This document shows, piece by piece, positions 45,161-52,949 of a stretch of DNA of 64,000 bases. Origin of the DNA: Lachnospiraceae bacterium (GTDB lineage Bacteria > Bacillota > Clostridia > Lachnospirales > Lachnospiraceae); the NCBI GenBank assembly GCA_014804695.1, contig JAAUZJ010000011.1, positions 59,874 through 123,873 of the forward strand. The letters run 5' to 3'. Made by a program: the position numbers and the translations under genes. Under the pieces are notes generated by a model. It did not search any database. It was not told the DNA's origin and saw only the letters and a list, made by a program, of their open reading frames with translations. The first letter of the stretch is position 1. Each line of letters starts with the position of its first letter.

Positions 45161-47068
45161 TTCTGTTCCATCTGGGTTAAAATCGCGTTCTCCAATGCCG
45201 TTACCGTGCTCGTTTCCTTTACCGTCGCCCATTCCTTTACCACCACCATCAAATTTGCCGCCGCCACCGAAGTTCATGGAGCCCATTGATGAAATGTCAA
45301 GATTGTCAGCATTTATAAATGAGGACGAATCTTCTGACTGACCATCGGAGGTAGATGGAATTGTGCCGTTTAACTGGCCGCTTACGCTTTGTGCTCTCAG
45401 CAGGCAGAACTCCTTTAAGGCAGAGCTGCCTGTTTTAAATTCTTCATAAGTGCAGAATTTAGTCGGATCTTTTTCCACATAGGGAGAAATCATATCCGAT
45501 ACGGAATCAATCATATCGGCAAAGTAGCCACTGTCAAAATATTCAGCGATGAATTCCGCTAAATACTGATGATATAACTCAGTATATTCTTCATTATTAA
45601 ATATCCATGCGAGCATCGGTCTTGTGTCAATACTTCCTCCTGAAATCGGTGTATCAATAGGATAATTCACAAGCGAGCCGGCATCGGAGCCGGATGTGAA
45701 TCCGCTGAATGCAAGATTGTAATCCCAAGGAATCATAGACAGTTGTCCGTCTTTTTCATATAAATAATAATTATGGATCATGGAGCCTGTGTAGCTGTCA
45801 AAATTGAGTACAAAGTTGTGTACAACAAAATAGCGTAAAACTTCTTCTACATCAACAATGTTATCAATATTTTCACCTTCATTTAGCTGCTTTAATGAGG
45901 AAATCAGGCGGTCTTTATCTTTGTCGGAGATGTCTGTCTTGGCATTGTCAAATATATTGGAGTAGCTTTCGTATTCATCGTCCGTATATATCAGAGAAAC
46001 ATCGCTGCTGCCACGGACATCATTCATGCCGCCGCCCATTCGGTCATCTTGATTACCTTGGCGGCCGTGTCCGTTTTTATTAAAGTCTTTAAAGTTGCCA
46101 GATCTCTTCGGTTGCTCGGCATCGAATTTCTTCGGAGGGGTGGTATCAGAATCCTTTGAAGGATTATTTTCAAAGTTTTTCGGTTGTTCAATACTGAAAT
46201 CCCCTGAAGGTTCGGAGTTAGAGTTCTTTGTTGATTCATTATCAGAATTCTCTGAAGGTTCATTATCAAAACTTTCTGGTTTCTCCGGTGGCTTAGCACC
46301 AAAACCTTCAGAATTTTCTGGTGGTTCAGTACCGAAACTTTCTAAATTTTCCTGCGATTCAAAATCAAAACCCTCTGTCTTGTCTGGAAATTCACCGTCA
46401 AAATCCTCCGGCATCTTAAAATCTCTTCCGTTTCCACGTCCACCGCCTAAACTTGAACTATCGGGCTTATATAATTCTCCGTAATCATTGCCATAATTGC
46501 GCTGCAAAAAGGTGTCTTCAACAGCTTCTACCGCAAGATATAAGCCCCAGTCTTCGCCATTTACGGTAATGTAGGCATAGCTGCATAAAGGGGCATCAGC
46601 GCCGGCCAAGCCCATAAGCTGGTAAGAAAGATAATCTTTCATATAAGTATTATCCTGGATAATATTATTAAGGCACAGCTTATCCAAACCATAATACGAA
46701 TTGGAGTTATCGTAGTGGTCAAATTCTATTTTAAAGCTGTATCTGTTATTTCCATAAGAATCAACTTGAGAGAGGGAAGTATTTCCTTTAGCGCGGATTG
46801 CTACATTTTTGTACGCGTCACCGTCAATTATTACCGCACAGGTTTCATAAGTTTCATCCCGGCAGTTTTCTATGAAAGAATCCCAGTCATCCATCACTAT
46901 ATCTATGGAATGTACAGTCGAAGTATTAAAAAGGCGTGCTTCATATCCGAGAGGAGCGCTTACCGCCTGAACACCTAATTTTCCTGCATTAATAAAAAGA
47001 GTGGTAATTATTATTACAAAAACGAGTGCAATAATGCATATTTGGTCAATACGCTTGCTGGTTGACAT
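45119..47068 (-). CDS. CotH-family kinase-like secreted protein
   Basis: A 649-residue protein with an N-terminal signal anchor (about 10-30) and a CotH domain. VAIRAKGNTSLSQ, YGLDKLCLNNIIQDNTYMKDYLSYQL in part, and MIPWDYNLAFSGF (the conserved D-x-NLAF catalytic segment) are all present. CotH proteins are protein kinases on spore coats in Bacillus, and homologues occur on many surfaces. Residues about 215-345 are a low-complexity insertion with degenerate 11-13-residue repeats (FGTEPPENSEG, FGAKPPEKPES, FDNEPSENSDN), followed by a Gly/Asn-rich stretch; the C terminus is also Gly-rich. It is the last gene of a VTC-DUF4956-CotH cassette, 12 bases after DUF4956. AAAGGAG precedes the ATG. Confidence 0.9.
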   Translation of the reverse strand: MSTSKRIDQICIIALVFVIIITTLFINAGKLGVQAVSAPLGYEARLFNTSTVHSIDIVMDDWDSFIENCRDETYETCAVIIDGDAYKNVAIRAKGNTSLSQVDSYGNNRYSFKIEFDHYDNSNSYYGLDKLCLNNIIQDNTYMKDYLSYQLMGLAGADAPLCSYAYITVNGEDWGLYLAVEAVEDTFLQRNYGNDYGELYKPDSSSLGGGRGNGRDFKMPEDFDGEFPDKTEGFDFESQENLESFGTEPPENSEGFGAKPPEKPESFDNEPSENSDNESTKNSNSEPSGDFSIEQPKNFENNPSKDSDTTPPKKFDAEQPKRSGNFKDFNKNGHGRQGNQDDRMGGGMNDVRGSSDVSLIYTDDEYESYSNIFDNAKTDISDKDKDRLISSLKQLNEGENIDNIVDVEEVLRYFVVHNFVLNFDSYTGSMIHNYYLYEKDGQLSMIPWDYNLAFSGFTSGSDAGSLVNYPIDTPISGGSIDTRPMLAWIFNNEEYTELYHQYLAEFIAEYFDSGYFADMIDSVSDMISPYVEKDPTKFCTYEEFKTGSSALKEFCLLRAQSVSGQLNGTIPSTSDGQSEDSSSFINADNLDISSMGSMNFGGGGKFDGGGKGMGDGKGNEHGNGIGERDFNPDGTESNRPDFSADTIAN

Positions 47069-47080
47069 AACAAGTCTCCT

Positions 47081-47752
47081 TTATCCCATATACTCTCCGT
47101 TATAGCTGACAAGTACGGCATTATTTATTCCTTCCATTTCGGAAAGAGTATTAATAAAATCAGTATTGTCATCTTTCATGCGGACTTCTAAATTCAGTTC
47201 GATAGAACCTTTTCTTGCAGTTTTGCTTTTTACTACAAGGCGCTTTACTTCTTTTTCCAAAAATTCTTTAGCTTTAACTTCGCTTTCATGATCAGAACAA
47301 TTTAACACAATTATATATGGATTAGCATAATGCTTTCTGTTTACAAACACCAGAAGGAAAACGCCTATCATAATGCTGCCTATAACAGCAAGTGTGATCA
47401 TTCCAGCGGCAAGAACAATTCCGACAGCAATGGACCAGAAAAGAAAGGCGATATCCAAAGGCTCTTTAATCGCGGTACGAAAACGAACGATGGACAATGC
47501 ACCAACCATACCAAGGGAAAGTACAACGTTGGAGGTTACCGCAAGGATTACCAGGGTAGTGATCATGGTAATGGCAACAAGTGTAACAGCAAAGCTGGAT
47601 GAATACATTACTCCGGAAAAAGTCTTTTTATAAACATAAAATATAAATAGTCCGATTCCGAAAGCAAGGATTAATGCAAGCAGCATGTCAAAGATGCTTA
47701 CGCTTGTGATGTTATCAAGGAAATTCGATTTAAAGATGTCGTTAAAAGTCAT
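47081..47752 (-). CDS. DUF4956 membrane protein
   Basis: A protein of about 223 residues with four transmembrane helices in the first 130 residues, including GMVGALSIVRFRTAIKEPLDIAFLFW in part, the strongly conserved DUF4956 signature, and a soluble C-terminal alpha/beta domain. Function unknown; the family is consistently found beside VTC-domain polyphosphate polymerases and CotH proteins, as here. A longer frame starts at 47767, but GGAG lies nine bases before ATG 47752 and the N terminus MTFNDIFKSNFL fits the family better. Confidence 0.9.
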   Translation of the reverse strand: MTFNDIFKSNFLDNITSVSIFDMLLALILAFGIGLFIFYVYKKTFSGVMYSSSFAVTLVAITMITTLVILAVTSNVVLSLGMVGALSIVRFRTAIKEPLDIAFLFWSIAVGIVLAAGMITLAVIGSIMIGVFLLVFVNRKHYANPYIIVLNCSDHESEVKAKEFLEKEVKRLVVKSKTARKGSIELNLEVRMKDDNTDFINTLSEMEGINNAVLVSYNGEYMG

Positions 47753-47852
47753 AATATTTGTCTCCATTTCTTATAATTTGTATAGTTGATTGCAATACTA
47801 TCGTAATTTAATCAGGTATAACTCCGTCTTTCGAAACATCAATTACCGTTAT

Positions 47853-48524
47853 TCAGTCATACATACGGCAGGCTGCGTATTTAGAAAATGCGCTGCAGCG
47901 TCTGCCTTGCAATTGTATGGCGTCACGAATTATATCCGGCAGCCATTCATCCCATTTTACTTCTAAGATAATAGGCGAATCCGGAACCGGGACACTTGGA
48001 CATTGAGGATCTAAGAAGTTTGTGCTAAAAAGACCGGTTCGGATATTATAATCCATCGTAACTCTGACATTGCCCGGCGGATATATGTAAGGCTCGCGGG
48101 TATAGTCTACAATAGTTTTAGGCCGCAGCCCCTGTGCGGTTATTTTAGTATATAATTCATGCACAAGAGAATTTTCATGTGTCAGCATCCAGTCATAATC
48201 GCCGTCTACTATTGCCTGCGCTTCCTGTGCGCTAAGAATGGCATTTGTTTTACTGCTAAGATTATTACTCTTGAATTTCTTCTCCAGATGTATACAGGAT
48301 GTATCACCATTATAGTATCGGATGCGGAATTTCTCACGGTCTTTTACGCCGTCCAGCTTTTCACGAAGAGCTTTGTCCATAAAATTGTCAAAATATAGAC
48401 TCCGTATTTCATATTTTCCGTCAACTGCATGTGAATCCAACATTGCAACAGCCTGTAGCCTATGCCGCAGGCTTATCATATCCGATAGGTTTATTTCATG
48501 TTTCCATTCGTGCCTAAATGGCAT
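47853..48524 (-). CDS. VTC-domain polyphosphate polymerase-like protein
   Basis: A 223-residue protein with the VTC (vacuolar transporter chaperone) tunnel fold. Typical segments: RHEWKHEINLSD, YEIRSLYFDN, KFRIRYYNGD, CIHLEKKFKSNNLSSKT and a late ILEVKWDEWLPDII, containing the basic and acidic residues lining the tunnel. Yeast Vtc4 makes polyphosphate from ATP; bacterial relatives are assumed to act on polyphosphate or a similar phosphate chain. First gene of a three-gene minus-strand cassette. AAAGGAG is eight bases upstream of the ATG. Confidence 0.88.
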   Translation of the reverse strand: MPFRHEWKHEINLSDMISLRHRLQAVAMLDSHAVDGKYEIRSLYFDNFMDKALREKLDGVKDREKFRIRYYNGDTSCIHLEKKFKSNNLSSKTNAILSAQEAQAIVDGDYDWMLTHENSLVHELYTKITAQGLRPKTIVDYTREPYIYPPGNVRVTMDYNIRTGLFSTNFLDPQCPSVPVPDSPIILEVKWDEWLPDIIRDAIQLQGRRCSAFSKYAACRMYD

Positions 48525-48703
48525 GCAATCACTCCTTTATCATATGCTTTTCTAATATTATGGCATAAATTTGGAATGTTTGTGTTCAATTTATGAAAAT
48601 TTTGTGTTTTGAAATTACGGATTTTTAGATAAAAAATTTAAGAATACAGAGAATACAATTATATGTTGTAAATATAAATTGTGAAATTAATACCCAATAA
48701 CCA

Positions 48704-48788
48704 GAACAAGGGTGCAGTATAAATAAAAAGGCGGCGACCTTCGCTCCTGCGGTTGAGCCGCCTTTTTATTTATACTGCACCCTTGTTC
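48704..48788 (-). terminator. Exceptionally long perfect stem, terminator of hsp20
   Basis: A perfect 31-bp inverted repeat (48704-48734 with 48758-48788) with a 23-base loop. The inner part of the stem is GGCGG/CCGCC followed by a T run on either strand, as in a terminator; the outer part extends far beyond what termination needs. It lies 12 bases past the hsp20 stop on the minus strand and also shields the VTC cassette. The remaining DNA from 48525 to 48703 holds only the cassette promoter region, with no clear motif. Confidence 0.85.
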
Positions 48789-48799
48789 GTCACTCTGGA

Positions 48800-49252
48800 T
48801 TATTTAACCTCAATTTTCTGTACAGAATTTTTATCTTCCAACTCCTTTTTCGGGAATATCACTTCCAAAATACCATTATTGTAGGAAGCGTCAATATCGC
48901 CTGCCTCAATATTATTTACTCTGAAGCTTCTGGAATATGAACTGTAGTATCTTTCCTTGCGGATGTATTTATTTTTATCCTCTTCATTTTTTTCTTCCTT
49001 ATGGGAAGCGGAAATTGTAAGCAAATCATTTTTCAGATCGATATTAATATCTTCTTTCTGAAAGCCCGGAAGTTCTGCCTGAAGCAGATAATTATCACCT
49101 TGGTCAATCACATCCGTTCTGAATGCATCATGGCGTCCGAGTTCATTGTCTCCCCAGAAGCTCTTAAAGGCGTCATTAAACATTTTATCAAAAGAATCCT
49201 CAAAATACATTGGTTTATAGCTGCGATTATCAAATAATGCTGGTCTTAACAT
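48800..49252 (-). CDS. Small heat shock protein Hsp20
   Basis: Alpha-crystallin-type chaperone of 150 residues that holds unfolding proteins. The alpha-crystallin domain is clear: DVIDQGDNYLLQAELPGFQKEDINI in part, YYSSYSRSFRV and ASYNNGILEVIFPKKE, with a short C-terminal tail lacking a canonical I-x-I/V motif apart from VQKIEV. An upstream GTG extends the frame by three residues, but AAGGAG eight bases before ATG 49252 decides the start. No CIRCE operator is visible upstream. Confidence 0.93.
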   Translation of the reverse strand: MLRPALFDNRSYKPMYFEDSFDKMFNDAFKSFWGDNELGRHDAFRTDVIDQGDNYLLQAELPGFQKEDINIDLKNDLLTISASHKEEKNEEDKNKYIRKERYYSSYSRSFRVNNIEAGDIDASYNNGILEVIFPKKELEDKNSVQKIEVK

Positions 49253-49470
49253 AAAAATCACTCCTTCTTTATTATTGTCTATTTATTATTGCCAGAAATA
49301 GAGAAAACATTTCCTATTAGTAATTTATATTTTTTAAGAGGTAGGAAGTTGTATCTCTGTTCTTCTGTATATATTTGTTATACAACGCATAGAACAAATA
49401 ATCAATTATGGAAGTATAAAGAAATTATTAAGTAATTATAAACGGCTATAAGACAAAAGCTACGGATTAA

Positions 49471-49527
49471 AACTAAAAAGACTGATAAAAGCAGTATAAA
49501 TATACTGTTTTATCAGTCTTTTTAGTT
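49471..49527 (-). terminator. Terminator of the membrane-protein gene at 49.5 kb
   Basis: About 27 paired bases (with one bulged G at 49491) around a short AAT loop: AACTAAAAAGACTG at the left pairs with CAGTCTTTTTAGTT at the right. It lies just past the minus-strand stop at 49554 and also isolates hsp20. The remaining 49253-49470 is an AT-rich spacer in which I see no gene. Confidence 0.85.
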
Positions 49528-49553
49528 ATGTAGGAAGCTGTTGCCTGCGTATA

Positions 49554-50465
49554 TTAATAAGTTACCGGTTTTTCGTTCTGTGCCTTATTAAAGAGATCTT
49601 TGAATTTGCCGGATAACTTGCAAAGCTTGTCATACAAATCGTATGTAATTTCTGTCTGGGGCACCACTTCCATATAGGAAACCATTGTTTTAACCAGCAT
49701 ATAGCTGTCGATAAAAGCTGCTTTTACGACTAACGCAACCATCAATGCCAGGAAAAAAGCAATAATGGGGGACCAGTTAAACAATGAAAATAATCCTCCG
49801 ATTACCGCAAATGGAATGATCCATGCAGCGAATGTTGCAGCCATTACTATAAGTGATGTTACTGCGGCATTCTTCAACAGATGTTTGATATTCTGATAAT
49901 ATATAACGACTCCGTCGCATCCACACTTGAAAGCTCCTTCGTCTTTTTTGTAAAAAGTATAGCCAAGACAGCATTCATCGACATATCCCAAAGCAATACC
50001 TATAAAGATTTGTACAAAATTTACAATTGAACTGACACCGGGGATTCCACCGAAAATATCATCAATTTTACCTACTGCTCTCTGAAGCTGTTTGACAGCA
50101 CCGCTGATTAAGCGATCTAGCGCGAAATATGCATTGGATGCTGCGAACCGCTCTTTGACCATTTCCTTTCCGGTCTCAACCATATTATCAGGAATTTGCC
50201 CTTGTGTGACTGCTGTCGTTATTATTGCAATGTGTGCCGCTTTTATCATGTAGCCGACATAATACATTACAAATTCATATACACCGAAGCTCAAGGAGAG
50301 CCAGATCAGTACCATAAACATAAGTATTGTTCCGTTACGGAATAGAGCTCCTATACCCACACATATAAGAAGTAATATTATGGATATTAAAGTAATTGCT
50401 GCGCCCATAGCAAGTTTCAGCCATGAAAATTTCATGGTTTTTAGATAAATGTCTTTTACGCTCAT
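49554..50465 (-). CDS. Polytopic membrane protein of unknown function
   Basis: A 303-residue protein I cannot place. Hydrophobic segments lie at about 17-38, 46-70, 72-88, 145-165 (amphipathic), 198-225 and 228-255. There is a soluble middle part (ETGKEMVKERFAASNAYFALDRLISG in part) and a cysteine cluster (DECCLGYTF, GAFKCGCDGVV) between helices. No transporter motif is seen. AAAGGAGG precedes the ATG. It follows an XRE regulator gene by 103 bases on the same strand, so the regulator may control it. Confidence 0.75.
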   Translation of the reverse strand: MSVKDIYLKTMKFSWLKLAMGAAITLISIILLLICVGIGALFRNGTILMFMVLIWLSLSFGVYEFVMYYVGYMIKAAHIAIITTAVTQGQIPDNMVETGKEMVKERFAASNAYFALDRLISGAVKQLQRAVGKIDDIFGGIPGVSSIVNFVQIFIGIALGYVDECCLGYTFYKKDEGAFKCGCDGVVIYYQNIKHLLKNAAVTSLIVMAATFAAWIIPFAVIGGLFSLFNWSPIIAFFLALMVALVVKAAFIDSYMLVKTMVSYMEVVPQTEITYDLYDKLCKLSGKFKDLFNKAQNEKPVTY

Positions 50466-50568
50466 TGCTGCCTCCTTTGTGTTTATTTAAAACTGTCTTG
50501 TAAATTATATTTAAGACAGTCTTTAAATTCAATCGATTAGGATGGGCAATTCGCGCAACTTGTGTTTG

Positions 50569-50979
50569 CTATTGCATATTAATTTTTGACTTTATTTCAG
50601 AGATAATCTGTGATATCGTGTCCAGTGTTTCAATGATGGACTCCATTTTTACTTTTTCCTCATCATCAATAATACCGTCTCTCATTATATCTACCAGTTC
50701 TTCTGAAATATTATCCATGTCCTTCGCCGAGCCAAGAAATTTTAGAACTACACGGTCAAGGCTGTCTTGAGTGTTACGCTGTATATTGTCTTTTAACAGA
50801 TAGTCTGTTGACACTCCGAAAAAGTTGCTGAGAGTAATTATCTTATCAGTCTCAGGCAGTGTTGCGCCTGATTCCCATTTTGATACAGCCTGCCTGCTTA
50901 CATTCAGCTTTTCTGCCAGTGTTTCCTGAGAATATCCGTATTCTGTTCTCAAATTTAGTAATTTTTCCGCAAAATTCAT
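50569..50979 (-). CDS. XRE-family helix-turn-helix regulator
   Basis: A 136-residue regulator: MNFAEKLLNLRTEYGYSQETLAEKLNVSRQAVSKWESG in part forms the Cro/CI-type HTH (residues about 1-60), followed by a helical C-terminal region of unknown role. The inner ATG at 50979 matches the normal N terminus of these regulators; ATGs at 50991 and 51006 extend it. The start region GAAAGGTATGGTTATTACA followed by ATG is the family B leader, with ATATAGC-ACA-GCTATAT hairpin just upstream. It is likely linked to the membrane protein gene downstream. Confidence 0.9.
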   Translation of the reverse strand: MNFAEKLLNLRTEYGYSQETLAEKLNVSRQAVSKWESGATLPETDKIITLSNFFGVSTDYLLKDNIQRNTQDSLDRVVLKFLGSAKDMDNISEELVDIMRDGIIDDEEKVKMESIIETLDTISQIISEIKSKINMQ

Positions 50980-51175
50980 TGTAATAACCATACCTTTCCT
51001 TTTCATATAGCTGTGCTATATTATCATGTGGAAATAATACTTTCAATATAAATTATATTTTATCAATGTAATTTGTTCAACCATCTGGCGTGGCAGTTTC
51101 ATGCCTAATATGCAATTCCAGGTTGCGATTTAAATTTGGCATAAGAAAAGCTTTAGAACAAGCTGTGAAGTTGGC

Positions 51176-52198
51176 CTAACGATAGGATGCCTCTGCCACA
51201 TCCAGTACGATATCTCCGATCTGCAGTTTACTGATTTCATCCAGTGCAAAGGTATAGATACTGAAATTATACTTCCATTCTTCCGCTACTTCTTCCCATG
51301 TCCATCCCTCTTCAAGATGTTCTTGCAATTGTGTCCAAGGCGAAAACTGTATAACTGTCTCAGAATGCTCTCCGCCGCAGAACGCATTGAGCTGCAGGCA
51401 CTCCTGATGTCCATCTTTATATGTGACAGTTGCAATTTGCTCGGTATCCTTATCTGTGCCAATCAGACTGCTGATATAATTTTTGACTGGTGTATCAGGT
51501 GCTGCCAGCAGACCTACACCGCTGAGATATACACTTCCCTCTGAACTTATCCATTCATAATAATGTGGCTGCGTTATCTTGATATCGGAGAATTTGAATA
51601 TTTCTTCCCCCATTTTAATAACGATATCCTCATTGTCTGCCATAAACTGACTGCCATAAAAGGATAGTTGTACTCCATCGAAATACTCCATTCCTTCAGA
51701 ATAAACTGGGGAAATTTCGTAGCTGACAAATTCTTTTCTCTTATGATCTGCATCGGTATAATAGGCTTCAAGGGAATCTCCCAGTGCAATATTGTTTTCC
51801 CGTTCACCATCATTTGTAGATAATGAAAATGCCATGTATCCATACCCCAGATTATCTAAATAGTACTCGCTCATGTCCAGTTTATGTTTTGGAGCCGGTA
51901 AGGTTGTTCCTTCTAAAGTATCTTTATTGATATCATTTTCATTTTTCTGTGTAAATTGATCCAATATCGTCCGTATCGGTTTTACTCCCGCCGCATAGGA
52001 AATACCGATGCCGCCAAACAAAAACACCACAATGGTCATGAATGCGCATGCAACTGATTTTCTCAGATAAAAATATGTTTTATTATCATTTTTTTCCGAG
52101 GCAGGGAGATTTCCGAAAATTTTCTGGTTCCATTCATCCGATACATCTTTTTGAATTTTTAATACATCCTTTATACTGTCTTCATATTGATATTTCAT
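51176..52198 (-). CDS. Membrane-bound anti-sigma factor (DUF4179-like)
   Basis: A 340-residue single-pass membrane protein. The cytoplasmic N terminus (about 1-45) would bind the sigma factor, a transmembrane helix lies at about 48-70 (ACAFMTIVVFLFGGIGISYAA), and about 270 residues are extracellular (YYLDNLGYGYMAFSLSTNDG region, DUF4179-like). Such proteins hold ECF sigma factors inactive until a surface signal triggers release. Its start overlaps the end of the sigma gene by 17 bases, with GGAGG inside the sigma coding end, so the two are translationally coupled. The N-terminal extension in the longer frame (to 52225) lies inside the sigma gene. Confidence 0.82.
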   Translation of the reverse strand: MKYQYEDSIKDVLKIQKDVSDEWNQKIFGNLPASEKNDNKTYFYLRKSVACAFMTIVVFLFGGIGISYAAGVKPIRTILDQFTQKNENDINKDTLEGTTLPAPKHKLDMSEYYLDNLGYGYMAFSLSTNDGERENNIALGDSLEAYYTDADHKRKEFVSYEISPVYSEGMEYFDGVQLSFYGSQFMADNEDIVIKMGEEIFKFSDIKITQPHYYEWISSEGSVYLSGVGLLAAPDTPVKNYISSLIGTDKDTEQIATVTYKDGHQECLQLNAFCGGEHSETVIQFSPWTQLQEHLEEGWTWEEVAEEWKYNFSIYTFALDEISKLQIGDIVLDVAEASYR

Positions 52199-52781
52199 AT
52201 CCCATCTCCTCCATTCTTTTTGCAATATTTTTTCGTGCTAAATATAAGCGGCTTTTCACAGTTCCTTTTGGAATATGCAATAGGGATGCAATCTCCTCAA
52301 TACTCATTTCAAGGAAATAATGCGTATAAATCACCACTCTTAATTTATCTGGAAGTCTTCCGACAACCTGGTATAGGTAATCATATAACTCCTTTTTTTC
52401 TATTTGTTCTATGCACTCATCCGGATATACCAGATATTCCCTACAATCATCTAATGATGTGTTATATCCCAATTTCCTTTTCCTGGTTATTGTTTTTTTC
52501 CACAGTCGGATCGCTATGCCGATGATATAATTTTTTGCTGACAGCCAATCCTGATCAGAGCCGGACATTTTGATTTTATGTTGTATCTCCAGTGCTTTTA
52601 GAAAGGTATCTTGATATAAATCATCCGCATATTCCGGATGCCCTGTCAAATGCAGACAAAAGCCATATATGGAGTCTCCGTATGTGTCAGCCAGCCGCTC
52701 CAGTTCCTGTGTAGTTATAACATTCACCTCCCTTGGTTTCACTTTGTAATGCCAATTGAACAAGCATGATCGATCTGTCAT
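52182..52781 (-). CDS. ECF-type RNA polymerase sigma factor
   Basis: Sigma-70 family, extracytoplasmic-function type. Region 2 is ADTYGDSIYGFCLHLTGHPEYADDLYQDTFLKAL in part, and region 4 is VVGRLPDKLRVVIYTHYFLEMSIEEIASLLHIPKGTVKSRL in part. The start is a problem. The only upstream in-frame ATG (52781) has no ribosome binding site and TATAAT (52785-52790) right in front of it. A perfect AAGGGAGGTG lies at 52725-52734, but the next in-frame codons offer no ATG, GTG (outside the site) or TTG; an ATA at 52718 is at the ideal distance, and ATG TTA TAA occurs there in another frame. I give the full open frame. Operon with the anti-sigma gene. Confidence 0.85.
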   Translation of the reverse strand: MTDRSCLFNWHYKVKPREVNVITTQELERLADTYGDSIYGFCLHLTGHPEYADDLYQDTFLKALEIQHKIKMSGSDQDWLSAKNYIIGIAIRLWKKTITRKRKLGYNTSLDDCREYLVYPDECIEQIEKKELYDYLYQVVGRLPDKLRVVIYTHYFLEMSIEEIASLLHIPKGTVKSRLYLARKNIAKRMEEMGYEISI

Positions 52782-52871
52782 TCTATTATATACTGTCCTG
52801 TTTTAAGGAAAAGGTTCAGTATATATTGATTTAACAATCTACATGGACAATGAATATTTTAGTATGAAAAA

Positions 52872-52942
52872 CAAACAATTCCACGTACCCATAAAGAAAT
52901 AGGTTTTCAACTTCTTTACGGATGCGTGGAATTATTTGTTTG
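52872..52942 (-). terminator. Long hairpin after the AraC-type regulator gene
   Basis: TTCCACG pairs with CGTGGAA, continued outward by CAAAC/GTTTG with a four-base bulge and inward by TAAAGAA/TTCTTTA. About 70 bases fold back. It lies just past the minus-strand stop at 52950 and before the promoter of the sigma operon. Confidence 0.65.
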
Positions 52943-52949
52943 GGTATTA

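Noticed and set aside
48800-49470. CIRCE (HrcA) control of hsp20
   Set aside because: No TTAGCACTC/GAGTGCTAA inverted repeat is present upstream of the gene.
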